NCBI GenBank assembly: GCA_017743475.1
Contig: JAGHYV010000048.1
Span: forward strand, 1-36,830
From: Roseiflexus sp.
GTDB taxonomy: Bacteria > Chloroflexota > Chloroflexia > Chloroflexales > Roseiflexaceae
Direction: 5' to 3'
Length of the DNA stretch: 36,830 nucleotides
Shown here: one piece after another, positions 7,574-16,153 of the stretch
How the letters are laid out: the number at the start of each line of letters is the position of its first letter
Position numbering within the stretch: the first letter of the stretch is position 1
The notes under the pieces: generated by a model
The model's database searches: none
The model's input: the letters and a program-made list of their open reading frames with translations, nothing else
Told to the model about the DNA's origin: nothing
Made by a program: the position numbers and the translations under genes

Positions 7574-9742
7574 TTAGTGCGCACCAGCTGCTTGCTTCCC
7601 GCCAGCGATGCTGGTCATCAATTCATCGTCGAGTTCTGGGCTGCGCAGGTGGTCGACCAGGTCCTGGATTTCCTGCGACGGCGCTGCCGTCAGTTTACTC
7701 ACAATGTAGCAGAGCAGGAAGTTAACCGGCATACCGAAGATGCCAGCTGCCAGGTGCGTGATGCCCAGCACGTTGAACGACGGATCAACATAGTTGCTGT
7801 ACATGTAGAAGAGCGTTACCGACAGACCACCGATCATGCCAGCGATCGCTCCGGGACCGTTGCAGCGTTTCCAGAAGATGCCAAGCAGGATAACCGGGAA
7901 GAACGACGATGCCGCCATCGAGAACGCCCACGCCACCATCTGTGCAATCAGCGCCAGGCGTGGCAGCGCAAGCAGTGCCGCAATCACAGCTGCCACCACG
8001 AGCATCGTCTTGCCGAGCCAGATACGGGTGTTCATGCTGGCTTTCGGATTGATGATGCGGTAGTAGAAATCGTGCGCAATGGCGGACGAGATGACCACCA
8101 GCAGACCATCGGCAGTAGAGAGCGCTGCCGCCATACCACCGGCAGCGATCAGCGCGGCGACCGTGTACGGCAGGCCAGCGATTTCCGGCGTCGCCAGCAC
8201 GATCGTATCCGGGTCGATGTTCAGTTCGCTGAACTGCAGGATGCCGTCAACGCTCGTCTTGGTGATCACCGTACCTGACAGTTCGCCGAAGGTGCCGACC
8301 TTCTTGCCATCGACTTCAGTTTCGCTGAAGGTCGCGCCAGCCAGGTCGATCTTGCCATTGCCGTTGGCATCGTTGATCACCAGCGCGCCGCTCTTCACCT
8401 GCGGTGCAGCCCAGGCTGGCAGTTTATCAATGTCGCGCCCATCAAGGGTAGTGTAGTCACGCTGCGTGATCAGACCCAGGCGGCTCCAGTTCTGCGTCCA
8501 CTCCGGCAATGAACTGATCTCCTTGCCGACCACGTTTTGCAGGATTTCCCAGCGCGCGAATGCAGCATATGCAGGCGCTGTGAAGTAGAGCAGGAAGATG
8601 AAGAACAGCGCCCAACCGACGCTCAGGCGGCTTTCGCGCACACTCGGCACGGTGTAGAAGCGGATGAGGATGTGCGGCAGACCGGCAGTGCCGACCATCA
8701 GACAGAAGGTGAGCGCCAGGAAGTTCCACGGCGTCCCGCGCCAGTCGGTCTGGATTTCCTCAGCCGGTTTGCTGATGTCGGGGATCGACTGCGCCTTCGG
8801 CGGCGTAATGTTGACGCCGAAGTAGGTATTGATCTGATTGATCGCCGTCACAGCGGCTGCGTTGCTCAGCCCTTCGTTATATGCGGGCACATATCCGCCC
8901 TGAATAACGCGCCCGCTGCCATCGCGCGCCTTTGATTCCGTGGCGATCTTGAGCTCAGTCTCCAGGCGGGTGATATTCTGCAACGCCTGACCATAGCTCA
9001 ACTGCGGGATCGGGAAGCCGGTCAGTTTGAGCGAAAGGAAGGTCACCGGGATCATATAGGCGATGATCAGAATGATATACTGCGCCACCTGCGTCCAGGT
9101 CACCGCCTTCATACCGCCCAGGAATGAACAGACCAGCACGCCCGACAGACCAATGACGACGCCCCATTCATACGGCACGCCGATAAAGCGCGACATAATA
9201 ATGCCAACACCGACCACCTGCGCCGTTACATACGTCAGGCTGACGATGATAGCGCAGATTGCCGCCACCAGGCGGGGCCAGCGCCCGCCATAGCGCGTAC
9301 CGACGAAGTCGGGAATGGTGTACTGACCGAACTTGCGAATGTAGGGTGCGAACAGGAGCGCCAGCAGCACATAGCCGCCCGTCCATCCCATGATGTACGC
9401 CAGCCCGTCATATCCCAGGGCATAGAGCGTACCGGCCATCGAGATGAACGACGCCGCGCTCATCCAGTCGGCGCCGGTCGCCATGCCGTTGAAGACTGCT
9501 GGCACATTCCGTCCAGCGACATAGTACTCGTCGAGGATCTTGGTACGGCTCATGATGCCGATGAAGGCGTACAACCCCATCGTCAACATCAGGAACGTCC
9601 ACCCGATCCAGGCTTTAGGCATGCCTGCGCCGAGTTCCAGCGCACCCATGATCAGGGAGAAAATGATCAGGCCAACGGTGAACATGCCATAGTACTGCGC
9701 CAGACGGTTGTTGCGCAGTTTGATTGCTTCATTGACTGCCAT
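7574..9742 (-). CDS. Sodium:solute symporter large subunit (VC_2705-like)
   Basis: The product has 722 residues and multiple membrane helices of the SSSF fold: a DEYYVAGRNVPAVFNGMATG segment, ADWMSAASFISMAGTLYALG (sodium-site region), and a LSTADGLLVVISSAIAHDFY helix. These are typical of ActP-like carriers in the VC_2705 subgroup. That subgroup pairs with a small DUF4212 partner, which is encoded just upstream. It imports an organic solute, perhaps a short-chain carboxylate such as acetate, driven by sodium. A soluble insert (about 400-510) holds NDANGNGKIDL (457-467), a calcium-loop-like DxNxNGxID sequence. RBS GGAGGGAG stands 7 nt before the ATG. It is co-transcribed with the small subunit (20-nt gap). 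The substrate cannot be read from sequence. Confidence 0.88.
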   Translation of the reverse strand: MAVNEAIKLRNNRLAQYYGMFTVGLIIFSLIMGALELGAGMPKAWIGWTFLMLTMGLYAFIGIMSRTKILDEYYVAGRNVPAVFNGMATGADWMSAASFISMAGTLYALGYDGLAYIMGWTGGYVLLALLFAPYIRKFGQYTIPDFVGTRYGGRWPRLVAAICAIIVSLTYVTAQVVGVGIIMSRFIGVPYEWGVVIGLSGVLVCSFLGGMKAVTWTQVAQYIILIIAYMIPVTFLSLKLTGFPIPQLSYGQALQNITRLETELKIATESKARDGSGRVIQGGYVPAYNEGLSNAAAVTAINQINTYFGVNITPPKAQSIPDISKPAEEIQTDWRGTPWNFLALTFCLMVGTAGLPHILIRFYTVPSVRESRLSVGWALFFIFLLYFTAPAYAAFARWEILQNVVGKEISSLPEWTQNWSRLGLITQRDYTTLDGRDIDKLPAWAAPQVKSGALVINDANGNGKIDLAGATFSETEVDGKKVGTFGELSGTVITKTSVDGILQFSELNIDPDTIVLATPEIAGLPYTVAALIAAGGMAAALSTADGLLVVISSAIAHDFYYRIINPKASMNTRIWLGKTMLVVAAVIAALLALPRLALIAQMVAWAFSMAASSFFPVILLGIFWKRCNGPGAIAGMIGGLSVTLFYMYSNYVDPSFNVLGITHLAAGIFGMPVNFLLCYIVSKLTAAPSQEIQDLVDHLRSPELDDELMTSIAGGKQAAGAH

Positions 9743-9762
9743 AGTAGTCGCTCCCTCCGCTG

Positions 9763-10044
9763 TTACTTATCCCGATCTTTCAGGTGATACTTCGCGTCCA
9801 GTTTGTTCATAGCGTAGGCATAGTAGAAAATGAGAACAACGAACACGATCAACGAAATCTGGCTGCCGAAGTAGTAGCCGAGCGGAAAGCCAGCGATCGT
9901 GATCTGGTTCAACTGATTGACAAACAGCGGCGGAATGTAGGCGACCGAGAACCAGATGGTTAGCAGGATTGCAATCAACCGGTTGTTCTCTTTCCAGTAG
10001 GCGTTGATCCGTTCCTGACGACTCATGTTGGCAATGTCTGACAT
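9763..10044 (-). CDS. Sodium symporter small subunit, DUF4212
   Basis: The product has 93 residues, with a charged N-terminus (INAYWKENNRLIAILLTIWF) followed by two membrane helices. IPPLFVNQLNQITIAGFPLG and YYFGSQISLIVFVVLIFYYA carry the DUF4212 'FP.GfyfasQGsl..FV.lIf.Ya' pattern. Such proteins accompany the VC_2705 type symporter and are thought to be an obligatory second subunit. ATG 10044 has a near-perfect AGGAGG site 4 nt upstream. It is the first gene of the operon. Membrane topology and partner are inferred from the family. Confidence 0.88.
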   Translation of the reverse strand: MSDIANMSRQERINAYWKENNRLIAILLTIWFSVAYIPPLFVNQLNQITIAGFPLGYYFGSQISLIVFVVLIFYYAYAMNKLDAKYHLKDRDK

Positions 10045-10262
10045 AGCGCCTCCTTGATCTCATGTTTTCAGGCATCGTTGCTCAAGAGATCGATGGGTTA
10101 TCGCCTTCGTGTTCAACCAGAGACAAATCTGGGAGTTCCACCTCCTTTCGTGGTGAGGAAGCACGCTGTTGAACAGCCGGGCAGCGCTACCAGGCAGCCT
10201 GACATAGGTAGCACAAGTTATCCGCAGTCGGGGCGGCGCCCGGCGGTCAACAGACAACTGCG

Positions 10263-10281
10263 GCAAACAAACATTGTTTGC
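10263..10281. promoter_or_regulatory. Operator-like palindrome upstream of the symporter operon
   Basis: GCAAACAA-ACA-TTGTTTGC is a perfect 8-base inverted repeat, and CTGC/GCAG (10258-10261/10282-10285) extends it with one unpaired G. It lies about 220 nt before the small-subunit start, in a non-coding region (10045-10410). An operator for a dimeric regulator is plausible, and a hairpin is the alternative. Confidence 0.4.
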
Positions 10282-10370
10282 GCAGAGAGAGCTTCCTCAA
10301 CTTTGGTTAAGTGGCGGTGATAGGAATGGTGCAACTATAGTACGCAGTCTTTTTCAGCGTATGATAAATC

Positions 10371-10390
10371 TTCTGTAAAGTTTCTGTAAA
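10371..10390. promoter_or_regulatory. Direct repeat TTCTGTAAA, 11-bp period (PhoP-box-like)
   Basis: TTCTGTAAA occurs at 10371-10379 and 10382-10390. Read on the minus strand it is TTTACA-N5-TTTACA, the same spacing as the direct-repeat PhoP boxes known from Bacillus. It lies at the far end of the symporter upstream region. Binding by a PhoB/PhoP-type regulator is only a guess. Confidence 0.25.
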
Positions 10391-10410
10391 ATATGTTTGA
10401 TAGTCGTTAT

Positions 10411-11667
10411 CTACAACCCGCACACCTCAGCGTACACGGCGCGTGCTCGTGCGTACACGTGATCCCACGTCAGGCTACGCAGCGTCTTTTCGCGTCCGGC
10501 AGCGCCCAACCGCCGGGCGAGCGCGCGGTTGTCGAGAAGCAACCGAATCGCCTGTGCCAGCCCGGCGACATCGCCAAAACGCACCAGCAGACCGTCACAT
10601 CCGTCGGCAATGACGTCGGGAATGCCACCGGCGCGCGCTCCGATCACCGGTACGCCGTAACACCACGCTTCGAGAAAGACGATGCCGAATGAGTCGGTGC
10701 GGGATGGCAAAGCAAGCACATCCGCTGCCGCCAGCGCGTCGCGCTTGACCGATTCAGGTGCATAGGGCAGAAATCGAATGCGTGCCCGATCTGATAGAGG
10801 AAGGCGCGCATAGAATGCTTCGAAATGCGCCAGCGGCGCGCCAATGAGCACCAGCGTTCCCAGATGCCCTGCGTGCCACAAATGCTGCATTGCTTTGATC
10901 AGGTGGATGGCGCCTTTATCGTATGCCAGTGTGCCGATAAAGAGCACAAGCGGTCCGTCAATGCGCTGTTCGGCTCGAAAACGGTCACCGTCGCCTCCCT
11001 GAAGGTCTTCTGGCGACACGCCGACCCCCACTACCCGGAGTCGTTCATGTGGCACACCGCGCGTCGCCAGAAAATCGCGTTCAAGTCCAGTCATCGTGAT
11101 GACCCGTTCGCTTTTGCAAAGCAGGTCGATCTGATGACGCATGCTGTAGTACCGCACAATAGCACGACTCCCTGGCTCTCCCAGGTGGATGAACGGCGTG
11201 CAGAGAAAAGGGATGCGCTGACGCTGCGCACAGGCAAATACCGGTAGAAGGGCGAAATCGAGTGTAATGTTCGTTGCATGCACCAGGTCGAAGGGTCCAT
11301 ACTGCTCGAAGAACGTCTCAACGCCGGGCCAGCGCGGCGTCCAGGTTGCCAGGCGTCGCAGCAGCGGCGTTGTGTTAGGCAGGCGCGAGATTTCTGTCAT
11401 CAATCGGCGTAACATCGGGTAGAGCAGGGGTGGTCCTGGTCGGCGAACGATGGGCAAACGCACGATCTGTACGCCGTTGAACCATTCGGTTGCGGTTTCA
11501 ACCCGCCGGCGTCCCGGCATCCAGATATGTTCGAGATCGCAGGCGTCGGTGGCAAGAACGGTCACCTGATGCCCTTCGGCTGCCAGGCGCTCGCCAATCG
11601 CGCGAAAATAGCGCCCTGCGCCGCTGGCAACCGGGTGGTAGAGCTGAACAACATGGAGGAAATGCAC
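10411..11667 (-). CDS. GT4-family glycosyltransferase
   Basis: The product has 418 residues. The N-terminal Rossmann half opens with MHFLHVVQLYHPVASGAGRY, the usual GT4 start with a glycine-rich acceptor loop. The C-terminal half has LVLFIGTLAYDKGAIHLIKA, ADVLALPSRTDSFGIVFLEA and YGVPVIGARAGGIPDVI, which include the donor-binding Ex7E-type motif. It would transfer a sugar from a nucleotide donor to a lipid or surface glycan at the inner face of the membrane. The GTG start at 11667 directly follows the stop of the propeller gene (11668-11670) with no gap, so translation is coupled. It is the last gene of the array. The acceptor is unknown; location beside a lipid kinase hints at glycolipid synthesis. 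Confidence 0.85.
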   Translation of the reverse strand: MHFLHVVQLYHPVASGAGRYFRAIGERLAAEGHQVTVLATDACDLEHIWMPGRRRVETATEWFNGVQIVRLPIVRRPGPPLLYPMLRRLMTEISRLPNTTPLLRRLATWTPRWPGVETFFEQYGPFDLVHATNITLDFALLPVFACAQRQRIPFLCTPFIHLGEPGSRAIVRYYSMRHQIDLLCKSERVITMTGLERDFLATRGVPHERLRVVGVGVSPEDLQGGDGDRFRAEQRIDGPLVLFIGTLAYDKGAIHLIKAMQHLWHAGHLGTLVLIGAPLAHFEAFYARLPLSDRARIRFLPYAPESVKRDALAAADVLALPSRTDSFGIVFLEAWCYGVPVIGARAGGIPDVIADGCDGLLVRFGDVAGLAQAIRLLLDNRALARRLGAAGREKTLRSLTWDHVYARARAVYAEVCGL

Positions 11668-12717
11668 TTACTTTCCCCAACTCAACCCGGAGTCGGCGTC
11701 AGCTCGCAGCCCAATGCTCACCTGTCGCGGTGAAGACGCCTGAATGCTGTCACCGAGGGTACGGATGTCTGCCACCCACAGATCGAACCCGGTTTCGCCC
11801 GGAGCGACTGCCAGGAATGCAATCCGCCCCCCGTCCGGTGAGAAAGCGGGTGCGCGAGCAGTTCCCAGGCCTGTCAGACGCACGATGGTTCCGCCTGCTA
11901 CTGGAACGGCAAAGATATCGGTACGGTCGCCATCGCGTCCGGCGAACACCAGCCAGCGACCATCAGGTGAAAACGCTGGATCGTAACTACCGCGTGGAAC
12001 ATCGGGTTGGGGCGCTACTGTGCCGGTGGTGCGGTCGTAGCGCATAATCTGCGATAAACCGCCAGCATACGCCGGTTCGAGCGTAAACACGATCGCCAAG
12101 CCGTTGAGGGTATGCGTCACCCGTCCGACATGACCGGCATCATCAGCGTAGATCAGGCGGCGTGCACCGCCTGGTTGCGCCGGTATGGTAAACAATGCAA
12201 GGTGATATTCTGCTGCTGGCGAACCGGAAGGCGGTGCATACTGCGATGCATATGCAATAGTTTGACCGTCGGGCGCGAATGAGGGATAGAATGCCCATAC
12301 ACTCTCGAAGATACGCTCGAAACTGCCATGGGGGTGCCGCGAACCATTGTTGGTCAGGCGCAGCGGTTTGCCGCCGTCCAACGGTGCGATCATCAGATCG
12401 CTCGAACTCTGATCGCGTTGAATATATGCGATAGCGCTCCCATCTGGTGCCCAGACTGGCTGAACTGCCTGGTTGCCCACGATCAACGGGCGCCCGGTCT
12501 GATCCTGCCACATCCAGATCGTACCGTCGCGGACAAAGAGCAACCGTCCAGGAAGTCGCACACTAGCGGCGACCAACGTCGGTTGGGGAGCGCCGGGTTC
12601 CGGTAGCGGGATGGTGGCGGGCAGGAGCACCGGTGCGGGCGTAGTGTTGGGCGCCGACGATGCGCATGCAGTCAAGAGAATGATCACCAGACAGATCACT
12701 GGGAAGCGCATAGTCAT
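11668..12717 (-). CDS. TolB/PD40 beta-propeller lipoprotein
   Basis: The ATG at 12717 overlaps the lipid-kinase stop (ATGA) and gives MTMRFPVICLVIILLTACAS, a lipoprotein signal with lipobox LTAC. At least four WD40-like PD40 blades follow: VWAPDGSAIAYI, SFAPDGQTIAYAS, AFSPDGRWLVFAG and AFSPDGGRIAFLA. This resembles the TolB C-terminal propeller. There is no TolB N-terminal domain and no Tol-Pal gene nearby. I infer an extracytoplasmic lipid-anchored protein that binds another surface component. Length (349 residues) fits a single propeller. Function is otherwise open. Confidence 0.82.
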   Translation of the reverse strand: MTMRFPVICLVIILLTACASSAPNTTPAPVLLPATIPLPEPGAPQPTLVAASVRLPGRLLFVRDGTIWMWQDQTGRPLIVGNQAVQPVWAPDGSAIAYIQRDQSSSDLMIAPLDGGKPLRLTNNGSRHPHGSFERIFESVWAFYPSFAPDGQTIAYASQYAPPSGSPAAEYHLALFTIPAQPGGARRLIYADDAGHVGRVTHTLNGLAIVFTLEPAYAGGLSQIMRYDRTTGTVAPQPDVPRGSYDPAFSPDGRWLVFAGRDGDRTDIFAVPVAGGTIVRLTGLGTARAPAFSPDGGRIAFLAVAPGETGFDLWVADIRTLGDSIQASSPRQVSIGLRADADSGLSWGK

Positions 12718-13817
12718 ACCTGATGCGGTGGGACCGGCGCGCCGCGCTGCCGTGGATCGTCTGAGAATGCCATACGGCGGGCAAACCAGCCAATCACACG
12801 CTGCCACGTTCGGCGTCGGCGGGGCGGCGCGGCGCGCAGCAGATCATCGGCTGGCGGCGTTTGCGGCAGGAGCGCATACAACGCGCCGGGTGCGACACTG
12901 AAGGTCATTGGGGTTGATCCGGACTGATCGCCATCGACCTGGACCGGCAGCGTGCCGCGGGTGTCGATGTGAACGACGCGCGCACGGTGGTACTCAATCC
13001 GCGGGTCCAGGTTGTACCGCTGACGCAGGATGGAGAAGAGGCGCAGCGGCGCTTCCGCCAGGCTGTCGCCTTTGATGATGCACACATCGAGCAGTCCATC
13101 GTCGATGCAGGCGCGCGCTGTGATCTTGAAGACACCGCCGTACAACTGACTGTTACCAATCACGATCAGCAGCACACGTCCGCGAATGATGCGCCCATCG
13201 AGCGCGATGCGCGCGCGTCGCCCCCGATAGCGCAACGCCAGGTCGAAGGCGCGCACCACATATGCCAGCGCTCCCAGGCGCCGCTTTTCGTCGCTGCGCA
13301 CTTCGTTGACAACCGCAGCATCGAAGCCAATGCCTGCCATTAGCAAAAAGTACCGGTTGCCAGCGCACCCAAGATCGATGCGGCAACGACGGGCATGCAG
13401 CAGCGCTGCTGCTGCGGCGCGTGGTTCGAGCGGGAAGCCGAGTTCGCGCACCCAGACATTGACCGTACCAATCGGCAATGCCGCCAGCGCGGTGCGCGTT
13501 CCTGCCAGACCGTTGATGACCTCGTTGATCGTACCATCACCGCCAGCTGCTGCCACAATGTCGTACCCATGATCCGCTGCTTCGCGTGCCAGTCGGACGC
13601 CATCTCCGGGTCGGTGCGTCGTTTCTACGTCGACCGTCCATCCATACGCTAGCCAGACGTTGCGTGCCTCTTCCACATTCTGACGCAGCGAGGAGGCCTG
13701 TCCTGCATACGGGTTCAGGACAATCAGCGCCCGCGCATCACGCGGCAGTCCATTGCTTCCATTGGGCGAGCCTGACATCGCCTGATGCAGGGCAGTAAAA
13801 CGATCCAGATTACTCAT
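12714..13817 (-). CDS. Diacylglycerol kinase-like lipid kinase (DagK/YegS family)
   Basis: The product is about 367 residues from ATG 13817 (MSNLDRFTALHQAMSG); this ATG lies inside the last codons of the response regulator, an 8-base overlap. LIVLNPYAGQASS matches the N-terminal 'NP.sG' strand, IVAAAGGDGTINEVINGLAG is the nucleotide-binding GGDGT motif, and IGTVNVWVRELGFP and FLLMAGIGFDAAVV are further family blocks. It would phosphorylate diacylglycerol or a related lipid with ATP at the membrane face. The C-terminal 40 residues are arginine-rich (PPRRRRTWQRVIGWFARRMA), which may help membrane contact. Neighbouring glycosyltransferase and Maf genes suggest an envelope role, which is inference. 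Confidence 0.85.
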   Translation of the reverse strand: MSNLDRFTALHQAMSGSPNGSNGLPRDARALIVLNPYAGQASSLRQNVEEARNVWLAYGWTVDVETTHRPGDGVRLAREAADHGYDIVAAAGGDGTINEVINGLAGTRTALAALPIGTVNVWVRELGFPLEPRAAAAALLHARRCRIDLGCAGNRYFLLMAGIGFDAAVVNEVRSDEKRRLGALAYVVRAFDLALRYRGRRARIALDGRIIRGRVLLIVIGNSQLYGGVFKITARACIDDGLLDVCIIKGDSLAEAPLRLFSILRQRYNLDPRIEYHRARVVHIDTRGTLPVQVDGDQSGSTPMTFSVAPGALYALLPQTPPADDLLRAAPPRRRRTWQRVIGWFARRMAFSDDPRQRGAPVPPHQV

Positions 13818-14583
13818 CCTCATTATCCTCAGTATCGGAAGTATCGGAGGATGGCGGTCCACTACGGATCGTGCCAGGCGCTTCGATCCAGCCGCGGCGT
13901 AGCGCGTAGATCACTGCCTGCGTCCGGTCGTTCAGCGAGAGTTTGCGCAGGATCGACGAAATATGGTTTTTGACCGTTTGAGTGCTGATATGGAGCGCTT
14001 CGGCGATCTCGCGATTGCTGCCGCCAGCTGCGATGCGTTCGAGTACCTCGATCTCCCGGTCGCTAAGCGGCGTAAAGAGCGGAAACTCAACCTCCGGCAT
14101 ATTTGTCAGGTCTTGCGGGAGATTACGGAACTGCGACAGCACCCGTCTGGCGACTTTCGGATCGTCAAGTACCACATCATTGATGACATACTCGCCGCGT
14201 GCCACACGTCGCAGCACCTGGGCGAGTTCAGCGGGGTTGACATCCTTCGAGCGGTACGCCGACGCGCCTGCACGGAGAGCATTGAACGCCTGCTCATCGC
14301 TTTCGTACACGCTCAGGACCACGATGCCCACACCGGGGTAATTGAGCCGCAACTGGCGGGTCAGTTCGAGACCGCTCATCCCCGGCAGATTCAGGTCGAC
14401 GACCACCGTATTTGGCTCCTGATTGGGTGGGGCGGCATTCATCCATGCCAGCGCCTCCTCGCCGGAAGATGCCTCTCCGACAACCAGAATGTCCTGATAG
14501 GTAGAGAGCGCCGCGCGCACTCCCTGACGGAAGAGCGGGTGGTCGTCGACAATCAGCAATTTTACGGGAGCGTTGACGGACAC
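13810..14583 (-). CDS. NarL/FixJ-type response regulator
   Basis: The product has 257 residues. The receiver domain (about 1-125) has the acidic pair in LLIVDDHPLFRQG (D13, D14), the phospho-acceptor D63 in VVVDLNLPGMSG, and SAYRSKDVNP with the conserved lysine. The C-terminal LuxR-type helix-turn-helix reads TPLSDREIEVLERIAAGGSN and then REIAEALHISTQTVKNHISS. A longer than usual linker (about 125-170, DLTNMPEVEFPLF) joins them, and the tail is acidic (DTEDNEDE). The GTG start at 14583 overlaps the end of maf by 22 bases. No histidine kinase is encoded in this window, so its partner sits elsewhere. Confidence 0.9.
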   Translation of the reverse strand: MSVNAPVKLLIVDDHPLFRQGVRAALSTYQDILVVGEASSGEEALAWMNAAPPNQEPNTVVVDLNLPGMSGLELTRQLRLNYPGVGIVVLSVYESDEQAFNALRAGASAYRSKDVNPAELAQVLRRVARGEYVINDVVLDDPKVARRVLSQFRNLPQDLTNMPEVEFPLFTPLSDREIEVLERIAAGGSNREIAEALHISTQTVKNHISSILRKLSLNDRTQAVIYALRRGWIEAPGTIRSGPPSSDTSDTEDNEDE

Positions 14584-15284
14584 GACAGAATCTCCTTTCC
14601 CTGATCGCGCAACCAGCGCCGGAATCCTTCAACCGGATCACGCAAACCGCGAACGCCAGCGGCGCAGAGGAGGCGGTGGGTTTCGACTAGCGGCAGACCG
14701 ACGACACAGGTATAACTGCCGGTCACTGCGCGCACCAGTTGACCGCCTAAACCCTGGATGCCATAGGCACCAGCTTTATCGAGCGGTTCGCCTGTTGCGA
14801 CGTAGGCATCGATGTCGGCATCGCTCAGCGGAGCAATGCTCACCTGGCTGGCGACCAGATCGAGCAACGGTGGTGCGTCTGTGCGCCGGGCATCAATGAC
14901 TGCCAGGCCGGTATAGACAGTATGCGTTTTTCCCGCAAGGCAGCGCAGCATGCGACGTGCGTCATCAGGATCGACTGGTTTATTGAGCACCGCGCCTTCA
15001 AGCACCACAATCGTATCAGCGCCGATGATAACACTATCGGGCGCTGATGCGCAAGCAGCATAGGCTTTACGCCAGGCACGCAGTGTCGGATGGTCGAACA
15101 ACGGCAACGCCAGTGGTGGCAGCGCAGCGACAATCTCCGCTGGCGGATCGTGTTCGTGATCCTCGGCATCCGTGGCGATGATTGTAAACGGCACGCCCAG
15201 GTATGCAAGCAACTCGCGTCGGCGTGGCGAGGCGGATGCCAGGACCAGGGGTGGAGATAATAGAGTGGTATCAGGTATTGTCAT
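14562..15284 (-). CDS. maf: Maf-family nucleotide pyrophosphatase
   Basis: The product has 240 residues, with the Maf signature LVLASASPRRRELLAYLGVP near the N-terminus, the IIGADTIVVLEGAVLNKP block and the GAYGIQGLGGQLVRAVTGSY block. Family members hydrolyse dTTP, UTP or modified nucleotides to the monophosphate and pyrophosphate in the cytoplasm, and have been linked to division control and housecleaning. There is a roughly 17-residue insert after TDAEDHEHDPPAEI compared with short Maf proteins, and an extended C-terminus (VEGFRRWLRDQGKEILSCPS). The ATG overlaps the ppk2 stop (ATGA), placing it in a coupled array with the response regulator downstream. Confidence 0.88.
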   Translation of the reverse strand: MTIPDTTLLSPPLVLASASPRRRELLAYLGVPFTIIATDAEDHEHDPPAEIVAALPPLALPLFDHPTLRAWRKAYAACASAPDSVIIGADTIVVLEGAVLNKPVDPDDARRMLRCLAGKTHTVYTGLAVIDARRTDAPPLLDLVASQVSIAPLSDADIDAYVATGEPLDKAGAYGIQGLGGQLVRAVTGSYTCVVGLPLVETHRLLCAAGVRGLRDPVEGFRRWLRDQGKEILSCPSTLP

Positions 15285-16130
15285 GGGCGAGTTGCACTAG
15301 CAGTCTGTTTGTAACGGAACGTCTTCAATTCGGCGAGTCGCGCCTGACTCATCGCGTCGAGGGCGCGTTGCCATTCTTCGCGGTGGGGGCGCAGAGTTTC
15401 AACCAGCGCCTCGCTGATCGCCAGGTTACGGTACCATTTCCGGTTCGCCGGGATAATATACCACGGCGCATACTTCGTGCTACAGCGGGTCAGCGCCTCT
15501 TCATACGCTGCCATATACTCGTCTCAGCGTTCCCGCTCACGCCAGTCTCCAGCCGAGAGTTTCCAGGCTTTTGTCAGGTCCCGCTCCTGCGCCAGCAACC
15601 GCTTTTCCTGCTCATCTTTGCTGATGTGCAAAAAACATTTGACAATAATCGTGCCAGTGTCAGTCAGCAGGCGTTCGAAACGCATTAAGTCTGATCGTAG
15701 CGCGCACGCCAGATGTGTTCGGGAACGAGCGAATGGACACGCACGACCAGAACATCTTCGTAGTGCGAACGATTGAAGACGCCGACCATCCCTTTGCGCG
15801 GCACAACTTTATGCACGCGCCACAGGAAGTCGTGGGCGAGTTCTTCTTCAGTAGGAACCTTGAATGACTCGACCCGACATCCCTGGGAGTTGAGGTTGTG
15901 CAGACGTTCCGAATAGCGCCATCCTTTCCAGCCGTATCCATTCCCTGCAGAATGAGGAGCAATGCGTGGATGCCAGCAGCGTACAGTTCTTCCTGCATGG
16001 CGTCCAGAGTGGCATTGAAGCTGGCGAATTGCTCCCGCCCCTCGTCCTTCGTCAGCCCGCCGCTGGCGTCGGGATCGATGTCGCGCAGGCGCACCTGTAT
16101 GCCTGGAGTGACTGTATAGGCATACTGCAT
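15281..16130 (-). pseudogene. Polyphosphate kinase 2 (PPK2) gene with three lesions
   Basis: ATG 16130 ([20 protein letters not shown], with GGGAG upstream) opens a PPK2-type protein. The Walker A segment [18 protein letters not shown] is intact, then the frame is lost at about 15895-15903. The next frame continues with [40 protein letters not shown] (Walker B region), [17 protein letters not shown] and RARYDQ. A second shift near 15685-15693 leads to [20 protein letters not shown]. At 15524-15526 an in-frame TGA replaces what should be tryptophan (RERER-stop-DEYM), and the end reads STKYAPWYIIPANRKWYRNL. PPK2 enzymes move phosphate between polyphosphate and nucleotides. Three independent lesions argue for real loss unless this assembly is error-prone. 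The 3' end still overlaps maf by ATGA. Confidence 0.8.
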
Positions 16131-16153
16131 AAAACACTCCCGTTGCGTGCCAC

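Noticed and set aside
7160-7725. Plus-strand open frames in the repeat region before the symporter end
   Set aside because: They run through the MITE-like element, the direct repeats and the hairpin, have no ribosome site, and their translations show no coherent domain.
15524-15526. Selenocysteine or recoding at the PPK2 TGA
   Set aside because: The replaced residue is expected to be tryptophan, no SECIS-like hairpin was seen right after it, and two other frameshifts show that the gene is simply broken.
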